A stretch of 34,989 nucleotides of DNA from Desulfobacteraceae bacterium (GTDB lineage Bacteria > Desulfobacterota > Desulfobacteria > Desulfobacterales > JAABSP01). The stretch covers positions 1-34,989 of the forward strand of contig JAABTD010000014.1 of the NCBI GenBank assembly GCA_011390065.1, given 5' to 3'. A program made the translations under genes and the position numbers. Shown piece after piece: positions 8,143 through 17,961 of this stretch; the stretch's first letter is position 1; each line of letters begins with the position of its first letter. The notes beneath the pieces are model-generated. The model was given only the letters and a program-made list of their open reading frames with translations, was not told the origin of the DNA and did no database searches.

Positions 8143-9429
8143 CTACTTCCACCATTTTGCCATCATCGGTTTGACGGTTAGTCCGTGGATAATGATCGAG
8201 AGCACAATAACAACCAGCGTAATGTGGATTAGCTCCACGGCCAGGTCTTCCGGCAGACCAAAGACGATCGCGAACATCAGGTAATAGATTGAACCGATGC
8301 CGCGCACGCCGAACCAGCCGACCAGCATTTTCAGCTTAAATGGTGTGCCAGAGCCGATCAGACCCAGTAAGACGCTGACAGGGCGGACCACTGCGAAAAG
8401 GAACAACGCCAGGCCGACGGCTCTTACACTCCAGGAGTCAAGAAACAGCATCCCACCCAGCAGCACGACAAGCACCAGCTCGGACAGTCGCTCCAGGGGC
8501 TCATTGAACAACAGCGAACCTTCGGACACTTGAGGGCTGTGTCGTGGCCTCGATTCCTCGGTATAAGCCGGAGATTCCGGTACGGCCTCAGCGTCTCTGG
8601 CGGGCGCGTTAATACCCGTCAGTTTGAGTTCCGACTGACGAAGAGAAATGGCCGCGGCAAAAACCGCCAGAAACCCCCAGGCTTCGAGTAACAGGCAGAC
8701 ACCATAAACCACGCCGATCAAGCCCAAGCCAAGAAAGTCATCCAGCAATGGACCCTCGCTGTTGAGAAAACGCTGTTTCCGTACAATCTGCGCCAACAAG
8801 CGCCCCATCACTATCCCCACGACAAGGGCGGATGCCGTCGACCACAAAACGTCCTTCAGCATCCAGGCCCCAAGCAATTCGTAGCCGGCCGGAGCGCTGA
8901 GCATTGCCAGTCCCAGCATGACAAACGGAAATGCACTGCCGTCATTCATGCCCGCTTCACTGGTCAGGGTAAACCGCAAAAGGTCTTTATCGCCCATGTG
9001 CCGAACCTGTACATCCGTGGCCAGCACAGGATCGGTCGGCGCCAAAATACCTCCCAGCAGAATAGCCGCGCCCAGAGGTAAGGCCAGCACGTAATAACCA
9101 AAAGCAGCTGTCAGAGCGACACTGATCGTCATGGAGATAAATGCGAGTCGCACTGGAGCATGCCATTCCTGGTATCTGAACGGAACGGGCATTTTCATGC
9201 CGGCGATAAACAACGACATCAGAACCGCGACTTCGGCAAGCACTTCCAGCAAATGGGCCTGTTTTAGCGGATTGAAATGAAAAGCTCCAAAAACCGATGG
9301 CCCGAGAGCTACCCCGACAGCGAGATAGATAAGGGTTGGCGTCAGACCGAAACGCTGGAGAAGGGGTGAGCGCAAACCCATCATGATCAACAGGGTTCCG
9401 ATCAATGCAAACCAGACGGCGGTGGTCAA
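8143..9429 (-). CDS. Na+/H+ antiporter, CPA/NhaP-like
   Basis: 428 aa, about 12 TM; LAPTDPVLATDVQ, TSEAGMNDGSAFPFV, GWFGVRGIGSIYYL. Confidence 0.92.
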   Translation of the reverse strand: MTTAVWFALIGTLLIMMGLRSPLLQRFGLTPTLIYLAVGVALGPSVFGAFHFNPLKQAHLLEVLAEVAVLMSLFIAGMKMPVPFRYQEWHAPVRLAFISMTISVALTAAFGYYVLALPLGAAILLGGILAPTDPVLATDVQVRHMGDKDLLRFTLTSEAGMNDGSAFPFVMLGLAMLSAPAGYELLGAWMLKDVLWSTASALVVGIVMGRLLAQIVRKQRFLNSEGPLLDDFLGLGLIGVVYGVCLLLEAWGFLAVFAAAISLRQSELKLTGINAPARDAEAVPESPAYTEESRPRHSPQVSEGSLLFNEPLERLSELVLVVLLGGMLFLDSWSVRAVGLALFLFAVVRPVSVLLGLIGSGTPFKLKMLVGWFGVRGIGSIYYLMFAIVFGLPEDLAVELIHITLVVIVLSIIIHGLTVKPMMAKWWK

Positions 9430-9583
9430 GGTTGTTCTCCGATACAGGGTTGGCGGTTATAGCCGCCACAACTTGTTTTCGGGCAGCATTTAACGTTTGA
9501 ACTGTGCTGCGCGGCTTTTTGCGTCCGCACCAGTGAATGGTTCGGCCGATTTGACATCGGGATGATAGCTGAGTATGTGCATT

Positions 9584-10930
9584 TCAGAGGTTGGAATCCG
9601 GCGACTCGCTCAACAATTGGTTCGCGGATTGAAAGCGTTCTTCCACCTCTTGGCGGTCCTCGTCTTCCAGCAACCCGCCGCGCGCCCCTCGGACGATCAT
9701 CTTGGCGTGCCGCAACAGCGCAGCGCGGTCCTCTGTCCGATGTACGGATTTCGCAACCTCGGCAATCGTTTCCAGCAGACGGGTGGCTACCGCAGTGCTG
9801 GTGCGGCCATATTGCCGGATCTGGTTGAACGCTGCGTCCGTGACATCCGGGAACGTGAAGACAGGCGTAATGAGCCGAAGCTGTTCCTGAGAGTCATGTC
9901 GATAAGGCGACGGCATGTCTCGTTGAGCCAGGCGGCACAGTGCAGACCCCAAGTGGTCCACACACGTCATCGCCGTGAACGGGTCATTCACCCCGGGGGA
10001 GAGGGCTCGTATCGCGATTTCGACGAGCTGGTTGATCGCGAACTCAATGTCCTGAACGGACGTTCGCTGGTTACCCAGGGCGAACGCGGACTTAATGCGG
10101 TCCTTAAGCCCATCGGTAACCCTGCTTCCCGGCCAGACCAGCGCCAGCGGGCGGGCGGCAACGAGATAGTGGCCGGGTCGTCGCTCCAGTCGAATAACGA
10201 CATCCTCTTGCATGGCCAATGTCATCAGAGCGTCCCCATCGACGAACTTTAGATAGCCGTCCTTGGCAGAGACAATCGGACGCGCCTCCCGACCGAACGT
10301 GTCGAGGAAGCCTGCGTCGGGCGGCTCCGTCGGAATCCGTGGCGCTCCCCGACCGATTTTTTCCGGGAACAGGCGCTCTATTCCCTCGATCAATTCCGTT
10401 CCGACCTGCGCCACGATCTCGTTGGCCTGGATAGAAATGGACATGTGATGGATGAAGTAGATCAACACGCCCACACTCGCGACCGCGAGCAGAACACCGA
10501 GGGTGACAGACAATTGAGGGACGAAAACGATCTCGTCAGGGCGGCGGATGGTGCGCAGGACGAGCAAGCAGTACAGGAAGGTGGCGACAAAGGTGCCGAG
10601 TACCATTTGGGTCGTGGTGTCGCGCATGAAATTGCGGAGCAGACGCGGGCCAAGCTGTGACGAGGCAAGCGATAGGGCGACCAGGGTCATCGAAAAAACC
10701 ACCCCGGCGATGGTGATCATCGATCCGGCGATGGTCCCCAGCAAGGAACTCGCCCCCTCCGCTCCGCCGGTGAAAGTCCAACCCCAGTTAAGCGTCAACC
10801 AGTCCGACACCAGCCCATCCACGGCGATAGTGGCGAAGGCCAACCCCATCGCCCCACCGGCCATGACTGCCGGGAGAAACCAGAAACTGGAACGAATGCG
10901 GCTCCATGTTTTGAAAACCTGTGCTCTCAT
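9584..10930 (-). CDS. DUF2254-family membrane protein
   Basis: 448 aa; SSLLGTIAGSMITIAGVVFSMTLVALSLASSQLGPRLLRNFMRD...GTFVATFLYCLLVLRTI and ALSPGVNDPFTA. Confidence 0.88.
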   Translation of the reverse strand: MRAQVFKTWSRIRSSFWFLPAVMAGGAMGLAFATIAVDGLVSDWLTLNWGWTFTGGAEGASSLLGTIAGSMITIAGVVFSMTLVALSLASSQLGPRLLRNFMRDTTTQMVLGTFVATFLYCLLVLRTIRRPDEIVFVPQLSVTLGVLLAVASVGVLIYFIHHMSISIQANEIVAQVGTELIEGIERLFPEKIGRGAPRIPTEPPDAGFLDTFGREARPIVSAKDGYLKFVDGDALMTLAMQEDVVIRLERRPGHYLVAARPLALVWPGSRVTDGLKDRIKSAFALGNQRTSVQDIEFAINQLVEIAIRALSPGVNDPFTAMTCVDHLGSALCRLAQRDMPSPYRHDSQEQLRLITPVFTFPDVTDAAFNQIRQYGRTSTAVATRLLETIAEVAKSVHRTEDRAALLRHAKMIVRGARGGLLEDEDRQEVEERFQSANQLLSESPDSNL

Positions 10931-11078
10931 GACGGCGCTGCCTCATTCATTGGCATGTCCTGTGGGGCCGAACGCCCATGCTTGCCGGCAGGTGCGCGGC
11001 CGCGGCGGAGCGCCAGTCCGCGTAAAGCATGATGTTCGCCTTTTGCCATAGCCGGCTTAACTCTCTTCGAGTTCATCT

Positions 11079-12215
11079 TTACACTACTTCCGCAATATAC
11101 TTCTTCTTCAACAACCTCCAGAATACCACGGCAAAGGCGGTTAAAGGAATCGCAAGTATCATGCCGAGAATGCCGCCGAGTGCGACGCCCCAGAAGAAGA
11201 CCGCGAAAATGATGAGGGCCGGATGCAGGCCCGTGCGATTGCCCATAATTCTCGGAGTGAGAAGATAGCCTTCGATTGTCTGCACCACACCGAATACGAC
11301 CAGCGTCAGCGCCACCCGCAAACCACCTCCATCCTCGCCGAAATAGGCCAGCGGCAGCGCAACGGCGAGACCCACGATGCTCCCCAGGTAGGGGATGACG
11401 TTGAGAAACCCCAGCGTCATGCCGATAAGGATACTGTAGGGAAACCCAACCAGAGCAAACCCTATGGCAAAAAGTACGCCCTGGGCTGAGGCGATGATGA
11501 TCTGACCGCGGAAGAACGTTAGGAGGATGCCGATGAACTGATCGAACAGATAGATAACGTCTTCTCTGGTTTCCTTCTTCAGGAACGGCAAAAATTCACT
11601 AATCTGCTCGGGTTCAAATGGCTTCGCCATGAGAAAGAAGGCTAAATAGAGTGGAAGCGCCGCCCAGATGAACAACCCCATCACGGACTGAAACATCTGA
11701 GCAATGGGCTGCAACATGCGCTCCCACGAAGCCCGGAGCACGTTGGCCACCATTTCCACGGGATCCTCCAGCAGGTCGCTAAACTCGGACATCAGCCCGT
11801 ACTTCTCCAGCAGTGCGGCGACTTGCGGCCGAAGAGACCGACCCGTCTCAAGCATGGCATCGAGCATGGACGGCAAGTCTTCGAACAGCCGGACCAATTC
11901 ATTGGCCGCGGAGACGCCGACGAACCAGATAAAGACTCCCAGCGGAATGAGCGCGAAAAGAAAAAACAGAACCAGGCCCCCGGCCTGGGATCCGCGGCAG
12001 GCCTTGACCAGCAAGTTGTAATAGGGTCGCAACAGCATCGCCAGGATGCCCGCAACTATGGGCGGCAGCAACACATTCTGAAAGGCGCCGACAAAGCGCG
12101 CCAGCCCCCAAACGGTCGCGCCGAAAACCGCCAAAAGCACCAAAACCGCTCCCAGCGTGATCGCGGCGGCAACGGTCCTGCGTTGCCTTGGGTCCAGTTC
12201 GAGTTCTTTAAACAT
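11079..12215 (-). CDS. AI-2E family transporter (YdiK/PerM-like permease)
   Basis: 378 aa; GFPYSILIGMTLGFLNVIPYLGSIVG...VVQTIEGYLLTPRIMGNRTGLHPALIIFAVFFWG. Confidence 0.93.
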   Translation of the reverse strand: MFKELELDPRQRRTVAAAITLGAVLVLLAVFGATVWGLARFVGAFQNVLLPPIVAGILAMLLRPYYNLLVKACRGSQAGGLVLFFLFALIPLGVFIWFVGVSAANELVRLFEDLPSMLDAMLETGRSLRPQVAALLEKYGLMSEFSDLLEDPVEMVANVLRASWERMLQPIAQMFQSVMGLFIWAALPLYLAFFLMAKPFEPEQISEFLPFLKKETREDVIYLFDQFIGILLTFFRGQIIIASAQGVLFAIGFALVGFPYSILIGMTLGFLNVIPYLGSIVGLAVALPLAYFGEDGGGLRVALTLVVFGVVQTIEGYLLTPRIMGNRTGLHPALIIFAVFFWGVALGGILGMILAIPLTAFAVVFWRLLKKKYIAEVV

Positions 12216-12233
12216 AATGTCTTCCAGGCCGGC

Positions 12234-13103
12234 TCACCGCTTGGTTCTCAGGCCGGACATAAACCCCGAAATTTTTTCCGGAGAAACCGGTTTTACCTCC
12301 GCAAATGGCAGATCGACAATCTCTTTGCGGAATCGATCCGCGAAAGGTTTGCGCGGCGCGGCGCGGTACAAAATGCCGGTAGCGATCCTTTCCCCGGTTT
12401 CCATGGTTTTTTCCAGGGCCGCTTTTCGGTCGGCCGGGTCATAATCGTCACCCAGTGTATAGACCCTTTCCCGGTACCAGCTCATCGGATGGGTCCCCCA
12501 GGTGATGCACGGCTGGATGATTTCGACAATGGACAATCCGGGATGACCAATGGCTTCCACCAAAAGTGATTTCAAATGATCGCCGTCCCCTGCAAAACCC
12601 CGGGCCACGAACGTACAGTCATGGACGACGGCAACAGCCGGCATGTTCAGGGGCGCGATTTCCACGCCGTGGATGTGGAGGCTTCGTTTCTCTCCAACCC
12701 TCGTGGTCGGGGAAGCCTGAGCTTTGGTGAGGGCGTAAAACTCGTTGTTATGGACCACGACCGTGATATCGGGATTGCGACGGAGCGCATGGAGGAAATG
12801 ATTGCCGCCTTCACCGTAACAGTCGCCTTCCCCGGTGACGACGATGGTAGTCAGGCGAGGATTGGCCACATAAATGCCCAGGGCCGCCGGAAGGGCTCTT
12901 CCGTGAAGTCCATTGAAAAAATTACAGTTGAGATAGTGAGGCAATTTGGCGGCCTGCCCGATGCCGGAAACGAGGCAACACTCGTGGGGCTGTTTCCCCA
13001 ATGCCGTCAACGCTGTCTTGAGAGCGTTGAGGATTCCGAAATTCGGGCATCCGGGGCACCACTGGACAGGAACATCGTTCTTGTAGTCGTCGATTTTCAC
13101 CAT
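12234..13103 (-). CDS. 2-oxoacid:acceptor oxidoreductase beta (TPP-binding) subunit
   Basis: 289 aa; VQWCPGCPNFGILNAL...GIGQAAKLPHY...TGEGDCYGEGGNHFLHALRRNPDITVVVHNNEFYALTKAQASPTT. Confidence 0.93.
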   Translation of the reverse strand: MVKIDDYKNDVPVQWCPGCPNFGILNALKTALTALGKQPHECCLVSGIGQAAKLPHYLNCNFFNGLHGRALPAALGIYVANPRLTTIVVTGEGDCYGEGGNHFLHALRRNPDITVVVHNNEFYALTKAQASPTTRVGEKRSLHIHGVEIAPLNMPAVAVVHDCTFVARGFAGDGDHLKSLLVEAIGHPGLSIVEIIQPCITWGTHPMSWYRERVYTLGDDYDPADRKAALEKTMETGERIATGILYRAAPRKPFADRFRKEIVDLPFAEVKPVSPEKISGFMSGLRTKR

Positions 13104-14767
13104 TGCAGCTTCTCCTGAATGTATGGACCCGTCAAGGGCAGGCCGTCATACCGGTGGATCCGGCCGGAAAACGTGATTCCGTATTCGGAGCGCAGCAACC
13201 TCGCCAGTTGGCCGGTGGCGTTGTTTTCGACGCTCCAGTACGTCTTGCTTTCGGGAAACCGGTATGCCGGCAGCGGCCACAGATCCGTGAAATGGATCAT
13301 GCCCGCCCGGATCCCATTTTTGTGAAGCCCTTCAAGGGTTTCCAGCAGGGCCGGGCGGGAAGAGCCCCATCCCACCAGAATCCGGTCCGACCCCTCGACG
13401 TCGATTTCCTCGGGCGGGCGCATCTCGGATTTCAAGGCCCGATACTTCGCGAGGCGTTTTTCCACCATTGCCGGCACGGTTTCGGCCAGGTCTTCGGTGA
13501 TGTGGCCCATAGAATCGTGTTCATCGCTGTCCGCGGTCACGAGATGCGGGCTTTGACCCGGATACAGGCGCGGGGATACGCCGGTTTCCGTTACCTGATA
13601 GCGAAGGTAATCGTCGATAACGGATGGGTCCGCCAAATGGAATTCGGGCGCATATTGTTCCAATCGAATGTCTTCCACTGAAAAGAGAGAATCCAGCAGG
13701 AGCTGATCGGCGAGCACAATGGCCGGTATCTGAAATCGATCGGCGAGATTGAAGGCGCGCACGGTTTGTCTGAAGATGTCTTTTGCATCGGCGGGCGCCA
13801 GCACCAGTTTGGGAAATTCGCCGTGTCCGGCGTGGACGGCGAACAGGAGATCGCCCTGAGCGGTGCGGGTCGGAAGTCCGGTGGCGGGTCCCGGCCGCTG
13901 CCCCAGGACAAGGACCACGGGTGTTTCGATCATCCCGGCCAGACTGACGGCTTCCACCATCAAAGCGAAGCCGCCGCCGGAGGTGACCGTCATGGCCCGG
14001 GCTCCGGCGAAACCGGCGCCGATGGCCATGTTGACGGCCGAAATCTCATCTTCCGCCTGTTCGGTGAAAATTTCGAATTCCTTCTCGTTTTCGGCCAGAA
14101 AGGCGACGATGCCGGTCGCAGGCGACATGGGATACGCCGCAATGAACCGGCACCCGGCCAGAGCAGCCGCCATGGCAAGGGCCTCTGTTCCCGAGACGAG
14201 TTGGCATCGGGTGTCCCGTTCCGGCAGTCGCCAGGGGCAAATGTCCCGGCAGCCTTCCTGGGCGAGGAGATAGCCTTTCTCGGCCGCGACACGATTGGCC
14301 GCCACCACTGGCTCCCCTTTTGAGGCGAATTTTTGAGCAAGAACCTCATGGAGAACTTCTATATTCATGCCGATCGCCGCGGCCAGCGCGCCGACGGCCA
14401 CCGTGTTGGCGTAGATCTTGTTGCCCAGTTCCTTCTCGGCGATATCCGAAAATGCAATGGCGATCATCCGGTCCCGAGTCTTTTTCTCCGCGATGAGAAT
14501 GCCGTCCGTTTGAATCAGCGACCCGTATTTCAAGGACGCGCCGTCGTTCAACGCCAGAAGAATATCCGCTCTCATGAGCGGCGCATTGCCCGGCTTTTCG
14601 CTGATCCGGATGGAATAACTGTTCTGGCCTCCCCGGATTCTGGATTCGAATTCCTGCCAGGCGAATACGGCGTAACCGTGCCCCGCGATGGTTTCCGCAA
14701 GCACTTCCCCGACGGTCTGCACGCCTTCACCGGCCGCCCCGGCAATGACCACATTCAGTTCTTCCAT
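13097..14767 (-). CDS. 2-oxoacid:acceptor oxidoreductase, fused gamma-alpha subunit
   Basis: 556 aa; GAAGEGVQTVGEVLAE...FESRIRGGQNSYSIRIS (gamma) followed by GTEALAMAAALAGCRFIAAYPMSPATGI...TVTSGGGFALM (alpha). Overlaps the beta subunit. Confidence 0.93.
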   Translation of the reverse strand: MEELNVVIAGAAGEGVQTVGEVLAETIAGHGYAVFAWQEFESRIRGGQNSYSIRISEKPGNAPLMRADILLALNDGASLKYGSLIQTDGILIAEKKTRDRMIAIAFSDIAEKELGNKIYANTVAVGALAAAIGMNIEVLHEVLAQKFASKGEPVVAANRVAAEKGYLLAQEGCRDICPWRLPERDTRCQLVSGTEALAMAAALAGCRFIAAYPMSPATGIVAFLAENEKEFEIFTEQAEDEISAVNMAIGAGFAGARAMTVTSGGGFALMVEAVSLAGMIETPVVLVLGQRPGPATGLPTRTAQGDLLFAVHAGHGEFPKLVLAPADAKDIFRQTVRAFNLADRFQIPAIVLADQLLLDSLFSVEDIRLEQYAPEFHLADPSVIDDYLRYQVTETGVSPRLYPGQSPHLVTADSDEHDSMGHITEDLAETVPAMVEKRLAKYRALKSEMRPPEEIDVEGSDRILVGWGSSRPALLETLEGLHKNGIRAGMIHFTDLWPLPAYRFPESKTYWSVENNATGQLARLLRSEYGITFSGRIHRYDGLPLTGPYIQEKLQW

Positions 14768-14786
14768 TATGTGACGCCTCCCTTTT

Positions 14787-14929
14787 CATTCTGATGGATC
14801 GAGATTGCAAACCCCGAAGGGGTTGGACACACCAGACCAAGGCAACGCCCCGGGAATTGGGAATATCCGTAAAAAGACGCCGCCCCCAGGGCGTTGGCCT
14901 GGTCTGGTATGTGACGCCCTTTCAGGGCC
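14787..14929. repeat. Modular palindromic repeat, copy C (two head-to-head units)
   Basis: accccgaaggggttggacacaccagaccaaggcaacgccccgggaattgggaatatccgtaaaaagac followed by an inverted unit cccagggcgttggcctggtctggtatgtgacgccctttcagggc. Confidence 0.85.
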
Positions 14930-15008
14930 ATTTGAACGGGATCCCAACGACAACCAAAACAATGACGATCTGAATCAACGGGGCCGTATTCCCCCTTTTA
15001 TTGCCCGC

Positions 15009-15323
15009 CTATTTGACGATAAGATCATTCTTGACGGATTGGATCCCCTGGACGCTTTCAGCGATCTCGACAGCCCTATCGACGGCTGCTTGAGAATTAA
15101 CGAAACCGCTTAGTTGAACGACGCCCTTGTAGGTTTCAACGTTGATCTGGAACGACTTGAGAAAATCATCGGCTGCAAGCAGCGATTTGACCTTGGTCGT
15201 GATGACCGCGTCGTCCACGTATTCCCCGGTGCTTGACTTTTGGGAGGTCGATGCACAGGCCGCCAAGGCGGCGACAAACACGATCAGAACCAGACAGCCA
15301 ATAACCCCACGTCTCTTTTTCAT
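15009..15323 (-). CDS. BON-domain lipoprotein
   Basis: MKKRRGVIGCLVLIVFVAALAACAS (lipobox LAAC) + DDAVITTKVKSLLAADDFLKSFQINVETYKGVVQLSGFVNSQAAVDRAVEIAESVQGIQSVKNDLIVK. Confidence 0.9.
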   Translation of the reverse strand: MKKRRGVIGCLVLIVFVAALAACASTSQKSSTGEYVDDAVITTKVKSLLAADDFLKSFQINVETYKGVVQLSGFVNSQAAVDRAVEIAESVQGIQSVKNDLIVK

Positions 15324-15378
15324 GGCAGCAACTCCTTTATTTTTAATAGTTCGCATCGTCCGGCGATGACAGGACAAT

Positions 15379-15528
15379 TTACGTCCGTTTTCGTCCCTGA
15401 AATACCTGGATCAGGATCACAATAACGGCGATGACCAGCAGGGCATGAATGACGCCGCCCATCGTGTAGCCGGTCAACAGCCCCACCGCCCACAAAACCA
15501 GTAGAATCACAAATAGGGTCCAAAGCAT
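15379..15528 (-). CDS. lmo0937-family mini membrane protein (copy 1)
   Basis: MLWTLFVILLVLWAVGLLTGYTMGGVIHALLVIAVIVILIQVFQGRKRT; ATG at 1528x region preceded by an AAGGAGG-type RBS. Confidence 0.88.
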   Translation of the reverse strand: MLWTLFVILLVLWAVGLLTGYTMGGVIHALLVIAVIVILIQVFQGRKRT

Positions 15529-15597
15529 GATGGCCTCCTTTCTTAACGCCGTCAGGTTCTTCTGACAGGCGTCCATGAACGTTGAAAACTGAATCAC

Positions 15598-15773
15598 TTA
15601 CTTATTGGTTTCTTCCTTAATGCCATTCTTCCCTCCAGTCATCGCACCTTGACCAGGGCTATTTTCCTTTCCCTCGCCCTTGCCCTCGCCCTCGCCCTTG
15701 CCCTTGCCCTTGCCCTTGCCATGACCGTCTTCGGTCCCTGACCTTTGGGTCCGGTTCCATCTTGATTCGGCAT
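15598..15773 (-). pseudogene. Small Gly/Lys-rich protein (DUF5320-like start MPNQDGTGPKGQGPKT), apparently frameshifted
   Basis: The annotated frame turns into (AR)n after PKTV. The adjacent frame reads GHGKGKGKGKGEGEG...ENSPGQGAMTGGKNGIKEETNK*, which fits the N-terminal composition better. Confidence 0.5.
15671..15718. repeat. Hexanucleotide microsatellite (CCCTCG/CCCTTG)8
   Basis: ccctcgcccttgccctcgccctcgcccttgcccttgcccttgcccttg read directly. Confidence 0.95.
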
Positions 15774-15910
15774 ATTCATCACCTCCTTCCTGTGGCGAAC
15801 GATAGTGACCGCCAGTTTGTTATCGCCTGAATCCGCCTTGTCGGCCGATCTTGATTCTTTCACACCGGATCGGCAGAACTTTCCGCGTCCACCAATAAAC
15901 GCGTCCACCA

Positions 15911-17179
15911 TTAAAACGGATGTTCCAGGGAAAAGCCGCTGATGCCCTTGACCACCGGCTTCAACATATCGTAAGGACTCTGATCTTTAGCCAGGCCGCC
16001 AAGGTAATAGAGCCATCCGCCGGATTTGGCCACCATCCGTTCGATGCCGTTTCTGCCCAGTTCATCCCAGTCATAGGCGACAATGAAGTGCTCGATATCG
16101 AGGCCGTTGAGAATGGCCGCCGCCTCGGAAGCGACATAGGCGCCCAGTGTCGAAACCACGACCGGTTTGTCCTGGTCCCGGAGCAGGTTGTAGAAGGCAA
16201 AATAATCAAAGACGCCCTCCACCAGAATGATTGTCCGGTATTGCCGGATATAGCGTTCCGCCTTTTCAATGCCGTAAAGCCATTCCCTGGCGGAAAGGGG
16301 AACCTCTCTGGTCTGGTGTTTGAGCCAGCGGATGCCCCTGTCGCCCGGGCGTCTGCCGAGAAGTCCGGTCACGCGGGCATCTGCATCATAAATGGGGAAC
16401 ACCATTTGCCCCGCTAAGGAATCGCCGTAATTTCTTGAAAACGGATATTTCCGTCTGAAATCGATCTGCCGGCAATAGTATCCATATTCCCTGGCGTTTT
16501 TATCGTTTAACAACCGGACCAATCCGGCATCCGTGAAGGCCTTGAAGGTCTCATAATTCTTTTGAAAGCGCGGCAGGAAGCCGTCCACCAGCGCCCTGCC
16601 TTGGTGCTGTTCATCGTCGTACGGCGGGGCGTAGCCGATGTTGAACTCGCTTGAGGCGTCTTTTCCGACGCCCCGGCGGGCAAGATAATCCCAAATGGGC
16701 TTGAACCGGTTTTCATTCAGCATCAAAAGATCATGGTAGAATTTGGCGGCCTCTTCCAAAGCGGCGACATTCTTTTGATCCGGTTTCATCGGTTCGACAA
16801 AACCAACCGGATCATCGGGCGGCGACGTGTCGTCGGGTTCGGGGATACAGGCGCCGCCGCCGGCATCCAGCTCAAATTCTCCGGCCCCCATGTACTCGGC
16901 CCAAACCTGCCGTGCTTTTCTCAACCGATATTGCTTGCGCAGAACGATCAGGTCGCAAATGTCCCAATCGCCCTTGCAGGCGCCGAAGCAATGGAACCGG
17001 ACCTCGTCATCTTTATTGACATACACCTGAAAGTCTTCTTTGGCGTCGGCATGGAATGGGCATGGGGCGCTGTACCGATTCTTTTTAACGCTCTTGAAAT
17101 GAAGATCCAGCAACGATTCAGCATAGTGGACGACGGCATCGATGACCGCCGCCGATGTTGTCTCCTGGCAAGTTTTCAT
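15911..17179 (-). CDS. CHC2 zinc-finger/Toprim DnaG-type primase-like protein
   Basis: 422 aa; CPFHADAKEDFQVYVNKDDEVRFHCFGACKGDWD (CHC2-like); DYLARRGVGKDASSEFNIGYAP; FPIYDADARVTGLLGRR; IILVEGVFDYFAFYN (Toprim Glu); FIVAYDWDELGRNG (Toprim DxD). No recognisable helicase-binding C-terminus. Confidence 0.85.
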   Translation of the reverse strand: MKTCQETTSAAVIDAVVHYAESLLDLHFKSVKKNRYSAPCPFHADAKEDFQVYVNKDDEVRFHCFGACKGDWDICDLIVLRKQYRLRKARQVWAEYMGAGEFELDAGGGACIPEPDDTSPPDDPVGFVEPMKPDQKNVAALEEAAKFYHDLLMLNENRFKPIWDYLARRGVGKDASSEFNIGYAPPYDDEQHQGRALVDGFLPRFQKNYETFKAFTDAGLVRLLNDKNAREYGYYCRQIDFRRKYPFSRNYGDSLAGQMVFPIYDADARVTGLLGRRPGDRGIRWLKHQTREVPLSAREWLYGIEKAERYIRQYRTIILVEGVFDYFAFYNLLRDQDKPVVVSTLGAYVASEAAAILNGLDIEHFIVAYDWDELGRNGIERMVAKSGGWLYYLGGLAKDQSPYDMLKPVVKGISGFSLEHPF

Positions 17180-17269
17180 TCGTCTGTATCCGCCCGTTTG
17201 ACGTATTGATAAAAATCGCTGTCCGTGAAGCCTGTGCCCCGAATTGCCGGGGCAAGGCGCCCCCCCGGC

Positions 17270-17887
17270 TCAGGCGACATGGCGAAATATGGCGACATAG
17301 TGACAGAGACTGCCTGCAAGCACGAACACATGCCAGATGCCGTGAAAATAGACCGCCTTTTTCCCCAGCGCGTAAAAGATCAGGCCGGATGTGTAAAACA
17401 AACCGCCCGCAAGAAGCCAGATGAAGCCCATCGTCCCCAGGTAAAGGAGAAGGGGCTTCAGGGCGATGACCATCAACCAGCCCATCACCAGATAAATCAC
17501 CATCGGGAGAATCCGACGCCCTTTTCGTCCTGATAGTTCCACGACGATGCCCAGGACCGCCAACCCCCATATCAGTCCGAACATCCACCAGCCCCACCGG
17601 CCCCGAAGGGTAACCAGGGTGAACGGCGTATAGGTGCCGGCGATGAGCACATAAATGCCAAGGTGGTCGAACTTGCGGAAAATGCCTTTGCCCTTGCGTC
17701 GCAGGCTGTGGTAGAGCGTTGAGAAAAGATACAACAATATGAGACTGGCGCCGTAGACGCTGAAGCTTGCAACCTTCCAGGGGTCGCCCTGCCGCGCGCC
17801 GGCCGCGATCAGCGCGGCGGTTCCGGCAATGGCCGCCGCCGCGCCGATCATGTGGGTGACGCTGTTGAACCGTTCTTCTTTGTACAT
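17270..17887 (-). CDS. Hemolysin III / PAQR-family membrane protein
   Basis: 205 aa, 7 TM; ERFNSVTHMIGAAAAIAGTAALI...STLYHSLRRKGKGIFRKFDHLGIYVLIAGTYTPF...GIWHVFVLAGSLCHYVAI. Confidence 0.94.
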   Translation of the reverse strand: MYKEERFNSVTHMIGAAAAIAGTAALIAAGARQGDPWKVASFSVYGASLILLYLFSTLYHSLRRKGKGIFRKFDHLGIYVLIAGTYTPFTLVTLRGRWGWWMFGLIWGLAVLGIVVELSGRKGRRILPMVIYLVMGWLMVIALKPLLLYLGTMGFIWLLAGGLFYTSGLIFYALGKKAVYFHGIWHVFVLAGSLCHYVAIFRHVA

Positions 17888-17961
17888 GGGAAGCGCTCCC
17901 GGGCCTCGGGCGGCGTCGAATTCGCGGTCATCGGCGCATCGCTCGACGGCCCCGGCGTTGA

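Noticed and set aside
15671-15718. Possible CRISPR-like regular repeat
   Set aside because: Simple 6-bp microsatellite without spacers.
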